64,000 nt of DNA from Roseobacter sp. (GTDB lineage Bacteria > Pseudomonadota > Alphaproteobacteria > Rhodobacterales > Rhodobacteraceae): contig PCCY01000023.1 of assembly GCA_002731875.1 (NCBI GenBank), forward strand, positions 78,470 through 142,469, read 5' to 3'. The position numbers were made by a program, and so were the translations under genes. A model generated the notes under the pieces. That model was not told where the DNA came from, did no database searches, and saw only the letters and a list, made by a program, of their open reading frames with translations. This document shows positions 17,300 to 24,699 of this stretch, piece by piece. Positions within the stretch are counted from its first letter, which is position 1, and every line of letters starts with the position of its first letter.

Positions 17300-19341
17300 C
17301 CAAATCCGTCCCCTCTGTCTGTGTTTCTTATCCTGCCAATGGCAGTTCAACCACGTCCAACGAAATGGGCATGCGCGCCATGCAGGAACGCGCCTACGAG
17401 AAGCGGGGGGAGCAGTACCTGCTGATCAAATCGCCGCCCGCTTCGGGGAAAAGCCGTGCGTTGATGTTCATCGCGCTCGACAAGCTTCACAATCAGGGCC
17501 TCAAACAGGCGATCATCGTGGTGCCCGAGAAATCAATCGGGTCAAGCTTTGCCGATGAACCGCTGACCAAATTTGGCTTCTGGGCCGATTGGACCGTCGC
17601 GCCGCGTTGGAACCTGTGCAATGCGCCGGGGGGCGATGACGGCAAGGTCGGGTCAGTGCGCTCATTCCTCGATAGCGATGATCAGATCCTTGTTTGCACC
17701 CACGCCACCTTCCGTTTTGCGGTGGATAAATTCGGGATCGAGGCCTTTGACGATCGGCTGATCGCGGTGGACGAGTTCCACCATGTCTCGGCCAACCCTG
17801 ATAACAAGCTGGGCGCGCATCTGGGGGAGATGATCGCCCGCGATAAACTGCATGTGGTCGCCATGACCGGTTCCTACTTTCGCGGCGATACAGAGGCTGT
17901 GCTGGGCCCAGAGGACGAAGCCAAGTTCGAGACAGTCACCTATACCTACTATGAACAGCTCAGCGGCTATACCTACCTCAAGACGCTGGACATCGGGTAC
18001 TTCTTCTACAGCGGTTCCTATGCGGATGACCTGTTGAAGGTCTTGGACCCTGATGAGAAGACAATCCTGCACATCCCCAATGTGAACTCCCGCGAGAGCA
18101 CCAAAGACAAGCATCGTGAGGTTGAACATATCCTGGATGCTTTGGGAGAATGGCAGGGGACCGATGCTGAAACTGGGTTTCAGCAGATCAAACGGCCCGA
18201 TGGGCGTGTGCTGCGGGTCGCGGATTTGGTGGATGATGAAGCCGCCAAGCGCGAGCGGGTTTCTGCGGCGTTGAAAGATCCCAAGCAGAAGAACAACCGC
18301 GACCACGTAGACATCATCATCGCGCTTGGCATGGCCAAGGAGGGGTTCGACTGGATCTGGTGTGAACATGCGCTGACGGTCGGCTACCGGTCCAGTCTGA
18401 CCGAGATCGTGCAGATCATCGGGCGTGCAACACGGGATGCCAAGGGCAAGACCCATTCCCGCTTCACCAACCTGATTGCCGAGCCTGATGCCTCTGAGGA
18501 AGCCGTCAAGGAGGCTGTGAACGATACCCTCAAGGCCATCGCCGCCAGCCTGTTGATGGAGCAGGTGCTGACACCCAAGTTCGAGTTCAAGCCCAAGGTT
18601 GCCACCAATACGGCGCAGGAGGGTTTTGACTACGGTGAGGGGGGCTTCGATCCGGAAAAGTGCAATGTCGGTTTCAACGAGGACAGCGGCAAGTTCCAGA
18701 TAGAGATCAAGGGTCTGACCCAACCCAAGAGCCCGGAGGCCAGCCGGATCTGCGAGAACGATCTGAACGAGGTCATCACGGCCTTTGTCCAGGATAAGAC
18801 CACCATAGAGCGCGGGCTGTTTGATGAAGAGCTTGTACCGGAAGAACTCACCCAAGTCCGGATGGGCAAAATCGTGCAATCCAAATTTCCCGAACTTGAT
18901 GCGGAGGATCAAGAGGCCGTGCGGCAACATGCTGTCGCGGCGCTGAATTTCACGCAACAAGCCAAAAAGACCTTGCTGGGTGATGACACAGAAGCGCAGG
19001 CCAGCACCGCCTTTGTGACTGGGGTCCGGCAGTTCGCAATGAATGTCCGCGATCTTGATATCGACCTCATCGATCGTATCAACCCCTTCAGCGAGGCCTA
19101 TGCGATCCTGGCTAAGACCATGAGTGAAGATAGCCTCAAACAGGTCGCTGCTGTTATCGAGGCCAAGAAGATCAAGCTTACCCCAGAGGAGGCCCGGGAT
19201 CTCGCCAAGCGGGCCTTGAAGTTTAAGCAAGAACGGGGCGTTTTGCCGTCAATGACCTCTTCGGACGCGTGGGAAAAGAAAATGGCTGAAGGTGTCGCAT
19301 ATCTGGCGCGGATGAAGCAGGAGGCGATGAATGCCCAGTGA
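17296..19341 (+). CDS. DEAD/DEAH-type SF2 helicase of the defence operon
   Basis: A 681-residue superfamily 2 helicase. It has Walker A KSPPASGKSRAL (about residue 49), motif Ia IIVVPEKSIGSSF, motif II VDEFHH (DEFH in place of DEAH), motif III VVAMTGSYF, motif V-type ALGMAKEGFDW and motif VI EIVQIIGRATRD. The C-terminal 250 residues are mostly helical and not recognised. It probably translocates on or unwinds unmodified DNA to deliver it to a partner nuclease, as the motor subunits of restriction systems do. It overlaps the gene before it by 4 bp and the GIY-YIG gene after it by 11 bp. Confidence 0.83.
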   Translation: MTKSVPSVCVSYPANGSSTTSNEMGMRAMQERAYEKRGEQYLLIKSPPASGKSRALMFIALDKLHNQGLKQAIIVVPEKSIGSSFADEPLTKFGFWADWTVAPRWNLCNAPGGDDGKVGSVRSFLDSDDQILVCTHATFRFAVDKFGIEAFDDRLIAVDEFHHVSANPDNKLGAHLGEMIARDKLHVVAMTGSYFRGDTEAVLGPEDEAKFETVTYTYYEQLSGYTYLKTLDIGYFFYSGSYADDLLKVLDPDEKTILHIPNVNSRESTKDKHREVEHILDALGEWQGTDAETGFQQIKRPDGRVLRVADLVDDEAAKRERVSAALKDPKQKNNRDHVDIIIALGMAKEGFDWIWCEHALTVGYRSSLTEIVQIIGRATRDAKGKTHSRFTNLIAEPDASEEAVKEAVNDTLKAIAASLLMEQVLTPKFEFKPKVATNTAQEGFDYGEGGFDPEKCNVGFNEDSGKFQIEIKGLTQPKSPEASRICENDLNEVITAFVQDKTTIERGLFDEELVPEELTQVRMGKIVQSKFPELDAEDQEAVRQHAVAALNFTQQAKKTLLGDDTEAQASTAFVTGVRQFAMNVRDLDIDLIDRINPFSEAYAILAKTMSEDSLKQVAAVIEAKKIKLTPEEARDLAKRALKFKQERGVLPSMTSSDAWEKKMAEGVAYLARMKQEAMNAQ

Positions 19342-20518
19342 TTTCACAGATGACGATGATGCTCTTCTTGCTGAGCTCGGCGTTGAGATCGAGCAGAAGA
19401 AACGGGTCAAAAGAACGCCGCGTGAAGAGCGCATCATCGCGGGGTTTGAGGATGTCCAGAAGTTCGTCACAGATCATGAGCGCTTGCCTGGGCATTCACC
19501 AGGTGGGGATATCTTCGAGCGACTATACGCAGTCAGGTTAGACCGCCTGCGTGAGTTGTCGGAAGCACGTGATCTCCTTGAACCTCTTGATCATCAGGGG
19601 CTGCTGAGCGCGCCCCCTGCTATGGACCAGAGCGATGATATGGACGACGACGCCTTGCTCGCGGAACTTGGTGTGGACATCGCCCCATCAACAATAACCG
19701 AGCTCAAGCATGTCCGCTCCGCGTCGGAAAAGAAGGCTGCAGAGAATGTTGCCAATCGTGCGGAATGCAAAGATTTTGACGAGTTCCAGCCTTTATTCGA
19801 AATGGTTCAGCGTGATTTGGACAGTGGTCAAAGGGAGACCCGCCCATTTGAGCTGAAAGCTGAAATCGAGCCCGGACGGTTCTTCATTGTCCACGGACAG
19901 AAAGCCTATGTTGCCGACATGGGCGAGGTGACCCTCACCGATCAAGGTCGAACGGATGCCCGGCTACGGGTTGTCTTTGACAATGGTACCGAAAGCAAAA
20001 TGCTTATGCGTTCTTTGCAACGTGCGTTGAACAGCGATGAAGCAGGCCGGCGCATCACAGAACCCCTGGCTGGCCCCCTGTTCTCTGACGCTCCCGAGGA
20101 AGGGGACGATACCACCGGCGCAATCTACGTGCTGCGCAGTAGGTCAAACAATCCGACCGTTGCTGCGAACCGTGATTTAGTGCACAAGATTGGCGTCACG
20201 ACAATGAGCGTCGAAAAACGGATCGCGGGAGCACATTTGCAGCCAACATTTCTGATGGCACCGGTCGACATCGTGGCAACATACGAGCTTTACAACATCA
20301 ACCAAACCAGGCTCGAAAACCTGATCCACCGGATATTTGACAGTGCACGGCTCGACATTCAAATCGAAGACCGATTTGGCCGCCCTGTTGTTCCACGAGA
20401 ATGGTTCCTGGTGCCACTCTTCGCAATCGATGAAGCCGTTCAGAAGATCAAGGACGGTACGATCACCCAGTTTGTGTATGACCCTCAGCAAGCAAAGCTT
20501 GTACTACGGCCCTCGTGA
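19331..20518 (+). CDS. GIY-YIG (T5orf172/MUG113-type) nuclease of the defence operon
   Basis: 395 residues. The C-terminal domain begins with GAIYVLRSRSNNP (the GIY-like strand), continues LVHKIGVTTMSVEKRI (YIG equivalent KIG, with the conserved Arg in the following helix) and ENLIHRIF (with the catalytic-type Glu), and ends with EWFLVPL; this is the T5orf172/MUG113 variant. The N-terminal part contains a motif twice: DDDALLAELGVEI near residue 6 and DDDALLAELGVDI near residue 103. These may be docking segments. It is the last gene of the operon and the likely DNA-cutting subunit working with the helicase. Confidence 0.78.
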   Translation: MPSDFTDDDDALLAELGVEIEQKKRVKRTPREERIIAGFEDVQKFVTDHERLPGHSPGGDIFERLYAVRLDRLRELSEARDLLEPLDHQGLLSAPPAMDQSDDMDDDALLAELGVDIAPSTITELKHVRSASEKKAAENVANRAECKDFDEFQPLFEMVQRDLDSGQRETRPFELKAEIEPGRFFIVHGQKAYVADMGEVTLTDQGRTDARLRVVFDNGTESKMLMRSLQRALNSDEAGRRITEPLAGPLFSDAPEEGDDTTGAIYVLRSRSNNPTVAANRDLVHKIGVTTMSVEKRIAGAHLQPTFLMAPVDIVATYELYNINQTRLENLIHRIFDSARLDIQIEDRFGRPVVPREWFLVPLFAIDEAVQKIKDGTITQFVYDPQQAKLVLRPS

Positions 20519-20574
20519 GCGGTCCCTTGGAACAGTAGAGAGCATGACCTGGGGACCTTGGACCGAAGACCAAA

Positions 20575-20606
20575 GTTACAGAAAAAAATTCAGATTTGTC
20601 TGTAAC
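20575..20606. terminator. Hairpin after the defence operon
   Basis: GTTACAGA at 20575-20582 pairs with TCTGTAAC at 20599-20606 around a 16-nt loop containing seven A. No T run follows, so termination here would have to be weak or factor-dependent. Confidence 0.3.
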
Positions 20607-20609
20607 TGA

Positions 20610-21127
20610 GTAGGAAATCACCCAAGTCCGCTGCTGGTAGTCTGACATCCGATCTATTTTAGAGTTTATTCTGTTGCCTGCTCCTGACCTTTAAGGAAAT
20701 CAGTCATGGTAAAACAGCCTTGTGACTTTATAGGTGTGGCAGGGGAAACCTGCATTCAGTGCGCGCCCTAAACGCTTGTTTCCCCCGAAAGCCTCCGGCC
20801 GGTTCGACTTCGCCACGGTATGAGGCACGAGGCCCCGAACTTGCTTCGCCCCGAAAGGGAAAAAGCACTCGCATGGTCGCAAAAAGCGACATTGGTGTTT
20901 TCAAGCAAGATCCCGAGTTGTCACACTGCTGCGCGCCGCAACGCTTCAACCCAGATTCCCGCCTGGCGGATGCATCTGCTGAACACAAAAAGTATATGAA
21001 GTTCTTTTCCAAAAAGCCAAAATGGTGAGCGCAATTTTTATTCAGCCGCCTCTTTCTAATAGATTCATGATTCCTCTTGATTCAGGGGCTGAATAGGTAT
21101 TTGAAATCATAACCTTACAGGGGACGC
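20610..21127. other. Region left of the iterons without a supported gene
   Basis: Overlapping short frames occur on both strands (for example 20759-21028 on the plus strand) but none has a ribosome binding site or a recognisable family. From about 21,030 the sequence becomes AT-rich, as expected next to an iteron origin. Confidence 0.4.
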
Positions 21128-21232
21128 GACGCAGAAATTCCCCGTTGCGACGCAGAAACCCCCCACAATGACGCAAAAAACCCCCGATTCGACGCAGAAA
21201 TTCCCCGCAATGACGCAAAAACTCCCCGGTGT
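21128..21232. repeat. Five tandem 21-bp iterons (candidate plasmid replication origin)
   Basis: The units begin at 21128, 21149, 21170, 21191 and 21212 with exact 21-bp spacing. Each starts GACGCA(G/A)AAA and continues with a C-rich block (variants TTCCCCG, CCCCCCA, ACCCCCG). A partial unit (GGGACGC) precedes the array and an inverted half unit (TTTGCGTG) follows it. AT-rich DNA lies on both sides. This is the layout of an iteron-controlled theta origin. No replication initiator gene is next to it in the window. Confidence 0.8.
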
Positions 21233-22254
21233 CTTTGCGTGAGAAGCTTTGAAATTGTTTTAGGGTATTTCTTAATGCGGCTGTAAGGCACTATATCATT
21301 CAGATGAATGGGGGCTCGAAACGCAGCGGAACTGAGTATCATCGATCGGACAGAGGGATTCAATACGTCGGCAGTTCCCGGATCTGTGCTTTATTCATTT
21401 GCAAGTTGTTTGGTCCCTTGCCTTCGAGTGTCAGTATGCCCCGGTATGCTGCGTTCCATACTGGTATAGAGCCGAGAATACTGAAGAATACCGCGTTTGG
21501 CCACGACTGCGCCAAGCCAACCATGATCGGTTTTTCAAGACAAGGGGGAACCGCTGCCAAGCTTTTATACCGTGTGAAGACCCCATCGGCCGGCAGCTCC
21601 TGGAAACACTGACTATTGCGCGCTGAGTGTCAGGCGCTGAAGCCTGTCTGAAACGATTGGGAAGCTCTGTCTTCGCATCCGTAAATCCCATTTCCATCCA
21701 AAGTCTTTCGACACCATTTACCTGTGAAACAAGCGAATGCACTCCGAGCCATTCACACGACGTCTGTTGAATGGATGGAGCGGCATGACCCGATCAGGAC
21801 AATAGATTTTCCCAATTATCCACCAAACGAAGCCGGGGCCAAACGCGCTGACCGCATGTGACATCCTGTAAAGGACCGCAATGCGGACCTTCCTGCCGTT
21901 CGCTGCAATCGCTCGATCTGTTCCGCAGGAGCGAGAGGTCTTGTTGTAAGGGCGGATTGCCGACATTCGCTGCACCTACGCGGTAAGATTAGGTCAAAGG
22001 CGACAGCCGACATTCAAGCGGTAATGGATCGGAGATCCTTTCTGCGGTGCGTAAGGCAGCTCCGAGCCCAAATTTCTACATGCTGCAGAACACTTAAATG
22101 GCAGCTTTCGAGGTCAGTGAGTGAAACTGGCAGTCACCGCAATTTTAGTTCCAGCTTTCAATACGAAGCTTTCTGATCAGTTGAATCGTTAAGCCAGGTA
22201 AGTAGACAAGTTGGCGCAGTGTTTGAATCTGCTTAAGTTGCCACAGGAGAATCC
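21233..22254. other. Gene-poor, scrambled region between iterons and ynfA
   Basis: No supported gene in about 1 kb. Just right of the iterons there is an ATG at 21304 where a rep gene might start, but after about ten codons the frame reads EYHRSDRGIQYVGS, which resembles the HHSDRGxQY motif of IS3-type transposases; the match is only about a dozen residues. Further right, GCCGACATTC occurs at 21959 and 22006, with a degenerate form near 21892, which looks like decayed intergenic repeat. Overall this appears to be remnant DNA. Confidence 0.35.
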
Positions 22255-22581
22255 TCACATACTGCGCGGAGCCCAAAGGATTACGCTTGCACCGGCAAGG
22301 CAAATGATGGCTCCTATGACGTCCCACTGGTCAGGCCTATGACCCTCGACAACCCAGAGCCAGAGCAGGGACGAAACAATGTATACCCCACCATAAATGG
22401 CATAGGCGCGTCCTGCCTGATCGGCGGGACTGAAGGTCAACAGCCAGGCGAATGCCCCGAGAAGCAACATCCCCGGCATCAACCAGAACACGCTTTTGTC
22501 CAATCGAAACCAAGCCCAGAAGGCGAAACATCCTGCAATTTCGGCCAGCGCCGCTAAGAAGTAAATTAGAACCGTCTGCAT
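22255..22581 (-). CDS. ynfA: YnfA-family (UPF0060) small membrane protein
   Basis: 108 residues with four predicted membrane segments and the family pattern [16 protein letters not shown], then [17 protein letters not shown] and [14 protein letters not shown]. Members resemble small multidrug resistance proteins; the substrate is unknown. It lies 110 bp downstream of merR on the same strand, so it may be read from the merR promoter and could belong to the metal-resistance module. Confidence 0.92.
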   Translation of the reverse strand: MQTVLIYFLAALAEIAGCFAFWAWFRLDKSVFWLMPGMLLLGAFAWLLTFSPADQAGRAYAIYGGVYIVSSLLWLWVVEGHRPDQWDVIGAIICLAGASVILWAPRSM

Positions 22582-22690
22582 TTATAATTTATCCGTTTCA
22601 CAGAGTGGTCGATCAATTTGCGCTCACTCATCCGCTAATAACGGATCGCTTCCGGTCAACCACTCTGTTGTCTCACAATCGCTCTTCCAT

Positions 22691-23110
22691 CTATGTTTCG
22701 AGAAGCGCGTCGATGACAGCACATTCCGGGGCAGCATCACCGGTGCAGCGCGCAACGGTCACTGACAGGACGTGCTCGATCCGCTTCAGATCGGCGATCT
22801 TCTCCTGCACATCCTGAAGATGGCTCTCGGCAACAGTTTGAACCTGGGCACAGGTCTGGGTCCGATCATCGACCAATCCCAACAATCCCCTGATCTCCTC
22901 CAATGAAAAGCCAAGATCGCGGGAGCGCATGATGAACTTCAACCGTCTGACATGGGCATCATCATAGCATCGGTACCCCTTTGCGCTGCGTGGCGGGTCC
23001 GGCATGATGCCAACCGTTTCATAATAGCGGATGGTTTCAAGGTTACAGCCCGTTGCTCTGGCGACGTCAACGCGCCGCAACGATGTCACGCTTATGTTAT
23101 CCCCTTTCAT
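22691..23110 (-). CDS. merR: MerR-type mercury-responsive regulator
   Basis: 139 residues from the ATG at 23110. It has a MerR winged helix (VDVARATGCNLETIRYYETV) with the usual YDDAHVRRLKFI and LGFSLEEIRGLL, a dimerisation helix, and three cysteines (TCAQ near the helix start, and CTGDAAPEC) in the positions used for Hg(II) binding; the last two are separated by seven residues instead of the eight of classical MerR. The start at 23110 is chosen because an upstream in-frame start at 23170 would fall within the operator and promoter. Divergent from merT, it should repress and, with Hg(II), activate the operon. Confidence 0.88.
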   Translation of the reverse strand: MKGDNISVTSLRRVDVARATGCNLETIRYYETVGIMPDPPRSAKGYRCYDDAHVRRLKFIMRSRDLGFSLEEIRGLLGLVDDRTQTCAQVQTVAESHLQDVQEKIADLKRIEHVLSVTVARCTGDAAPECAVIDALLET

Positions 23111-23120
23111 GAGAAACTCC

Positions 23121-23151
23121 TTGAGCCTGTACTTCCTACAGACCGTAGAAC
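23121..23151 (+). promoter_or_regulatory. mer operator/promoter
   Basis: TTGAGC (-35, 23121-23126) and TAGAAC (-10, 23146-23151) are separated by 19 bp, the overlong spacing typical of MerR-controlled promoters. The dyad CTGTA-CTTCC-TACAG (23127-23141) lies in the spacer, where MerR binds and distorts the DNA. It sits between divergent merR and merT. Confidence 0.8.
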
Positions 23152-23180
23152 GGTGGAAAGAATAGGACAAGGGCGATTCG

Positions 23181-23588
23181 ATGGACCAAGCTATTTCTGA
23201 CCAGACATCCGATCAACCGCGCCAGGCCGGCGATGATGCCACGAAAGGCTGGGGTGCTACCGGATTTGGCGTTCTCGGTGCGCTGGCGATGACATCGTGC
23301 TGTATCCTGCCGCTTGTGCTGGTGAGTTTCGGCGTGACTGGCGTCTTCATCGCGCAGCTCGGGGCGCTCTATGCCTATAAATGGTACACGTTCGCGCTGA
23401 GTGCCGTGTTCCTCGGATACGGATTCTATAAGGCCTACAAGCCGGTGGACCCGGAAGCCTGCGCCGATGGCACTTGTGCCCGCCCGATCAACCGGACGGG
23501 GATGCGGGTGACACTTTGGGCCGCAGCCGCCATCGTCGCCGTGGCGATGGCCTTTCCCTACATCACACCCTTCATTCTCAAATTCTGA
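23181..23588 (+). CDS. merT: Mercuric ion transporter MerT
   Basis: A 135-residue inner-membrane protein with three membrane segments. The first carries the vicinal pair C40-C41 (TSCCILPLVL) that takes Hg(II) from MerP. A cytoplasmic loop has a second pair, C94 and C99 (EACADGTC), that passes it to MerA. The motif FGVTGVFIAQLGALYAYKWY is characteristic. First gene after the mer promoter; merP follows after 15 bp. Confidence 0.93.
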   Translation: MDQAISDQTSDQPRQAGDDATKGWGATGFGVLGALAMTSCCILPLVLVSFGVTGVFIAQLGALYAYKWYTFALSAVFLGYGFYKAYKPVDPEACADGTCARPINRTGMRVTLWAAAAIVAVAMAFPYITPFILKF

Positions 23589-23603
23589 GCAAGGAACAAA
23601 CTC

Positions 23604-23909
23604 ATGAAACACATACTGTTATCGTCAGCGCTGGCCATTGCTGCGTTTGTCCCAGCGGCTTTTGCCGAGGAGCGCACAATCGAGATCGCGGTCAGTGAGC
23701 TGACCTGTCCCTCTTGTTCGTTCATCGTTGCCAGTTCGATGCGCGGCGTCCCATCGGTCCAGATTAATGATTTCGTTGACGGTCCCGAGTTTGGACAGGG
23801 CATTTACGGTGTTACCTTTGATGATGCTGAAACCAGCGTGGAAGACATCATCAAGGCTGTGGCGGCAAATGGCTATCCCGCCCAGGCTCTGCCCGACACT
23901 GCGTCCTAA
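23604..23909 (+). CDS. merP: Periplasmic mercury-binding protein MerP
   Basis: 101 residues: a signal peptide with cleavage after AFA (about residue 21), then a heavy-metal-associated fold with the metal site LTCPSCSF (C35, C38). It binds Hg(II) in the periplasm and hands it to MerT. The segment GQGIYGVTFDDAETSVEDII is the usual second half of the fold. Confidence 0.92.
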   Translation: MKHILLSSALAIAAFVPAAFAEERTIEIAVSELTCPSCSFIVASSMRGVPSVQINDFVDGPEFGQGIYGVTFDDAETSVEDIIKAVAANGYPAQALPDTAS

Positions 23910-23926
23910 ACACGGGGAACTTTGCA

Positions 23927-24181
23927 ATGGGTGACAACTTGATGGGCGGGCTACTGGCCTTCGGAGTTGCGGCTCCGGTCGTGATCGTGTGCTGCGGTGG
24001 CGGCACAGCTCTGCTTGCTGCGGCTTTCGGCGGTCTCGGAACGTGGCTGTCGGGGCTTGGCTGGATAGTCGTTGCACTGGTGGCGGCGCTCGCCTTCCTT
24101 GTTGTTCGTGAATTTCGCCGGTCCGCCAATTGCCGCACCTCGATCTCCAATCATTCTCCAGAAAGAAAGAGCGCTTTTTGA
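23927..24181 (+). CDS. Small mer-operon membrane protein (84 residues)
   Basis: Two hydrophobic segments (about residues 6-42 and 43-60). The first carries VCCGGGTALL, a vicinal cysteine pair within a membrane segment as in MerT, MerF and MerC. The polar tail has one more cysteine. It starts 17 bp after merP and its TGA overlaps the TTG start of the merF-like gene (TTGA). Probably an accessory Hg(II) transporter subunit. I cannot match it to a named mer gene. Confidence 0.65.
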   Translation: MGDNLMGGLLAFGVAAPVVIVCCGGGTALLAAAFGGLGTWLSGLGWIVVALVAALAFLVVREFRRSANCRTSISNHSPERKSAF

Positions 24182-24564
24182 CCCAGAACATTAAAAACCC
24201 TGACCGCATGTTGAAGTGGGGGCTGGGCGGTGCAGTCTTTGCGGCCCTGTGCTGCTTCACCCCCCTCTTGGTCGTCGTTGTAGCCGGTGTCGGCCTGTCG
24301 GCTTTGACCGGCTGGCTTGATTACGCGCTGTTTCCCCTCCTTTTCTTTTGTCTCGCCGTTGTGTCGCAGGCGCTTTGGTTGCGTGCGGGCAAGCCGGGCC
24401 CGGCTCCAAAAATCTGGGCCTCTGCGATTGCCGCTGCTCTGTCGATCCTCATCATCTGGATCGAGTTCCGCTTTGCTCTGCGCATCACGGTCGGCGCTTT
24501 TGTAGCTGTCGGGGTCTACGCCCTTTTCATCAATAAAATGAAATCAAAAGGAGCGACGCAATGA
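24178..24564 (+). CDS. merF: MerF-like mercury transporter with extra membrane segments
   Basis: About 128 residues from the TTG at 24178, overlapping the previous stop. The N-terminal 70 residues match MerF closely: NPDRMLKWGLGGAVFAALCC, FTPLLVVVVAGVGLSALTGW and LDYALFPLLFF, with the vicinal Cys pair before FTP. In place of the short cysteine-bearing tail of MerF there are two further hydrophobic segments (WASAIAAALSILIIWIEF, ITVGAFVAVGVYALF). MerF moves Hg(II) across the inner membrane. The stop overlaps the next ATG (ATGA). Confidence 0.75.
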   Translation: MTQNIKNPDRMLKWGLGGAVFAALCCFTPLLVVVVAGVGLSALTGWLDYALFPLLFFCLAVVSQALWLRAGKPGPAPKIWASAIAAALSILIIWIEFRFALRITVGAFVAVGVYALFINKMKSKGATQ

Positions 24565-24698
24565 TGATGGGATCTTGCACTGCGATCGGCATGTTATTTG
24601 GAATTCTTGGCATACTGACGCCGCTTATAGCCATCGGTGCGATCATCTATTTGGTTGTGGCCAAACGAAAAAATCCTGATCTGCACGAGGTACGCTGA
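24561..24698 (+). CDS. 45-residue mer-operon membrane protein
   Basis: A very short gene. Its ATG at 24561 overlaps the merF-like stop and has a clear ribosome binding site (GGAG, 7 bp upstream). The product is one long hydrophobic stretch (IGMLFGILGILTPLIAIGAI) with one cysteine at the start (MMMGSC) and a charged tail (KRKNPDLHEVR). The stop is 1 bp from the merA start. Tight coupling on both sides argues that it is translated. Function unknown; it may assist transport or anchor MerA. Confidence 0.65.
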   Translation: MMMGSCTAIGMLFGILGILTPLIAIGAIIYLVVAKRKNPDLHEVR

Positions 24699-24699
24699 A

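Noticed and set aside
20759..21028. 89-codon frame left of the iterons
   Set aside because: Composition is odd (Arg/Pro/Ser-rich start), an opposite frame of similar length exists, and no start signal is visible.
21128..21232. CRISPR array
   Set aside because: The units are contiguous 21-bp repeats with no spacers, and no cas gene is present.
22599..22667. CAGAGTGGT and ACCACTCTG inverted repeat between ynfA and merR
   Set aside because: The arms are 50 bp apart with no T run, so neither a terminator nor a clear operator can be claimed.
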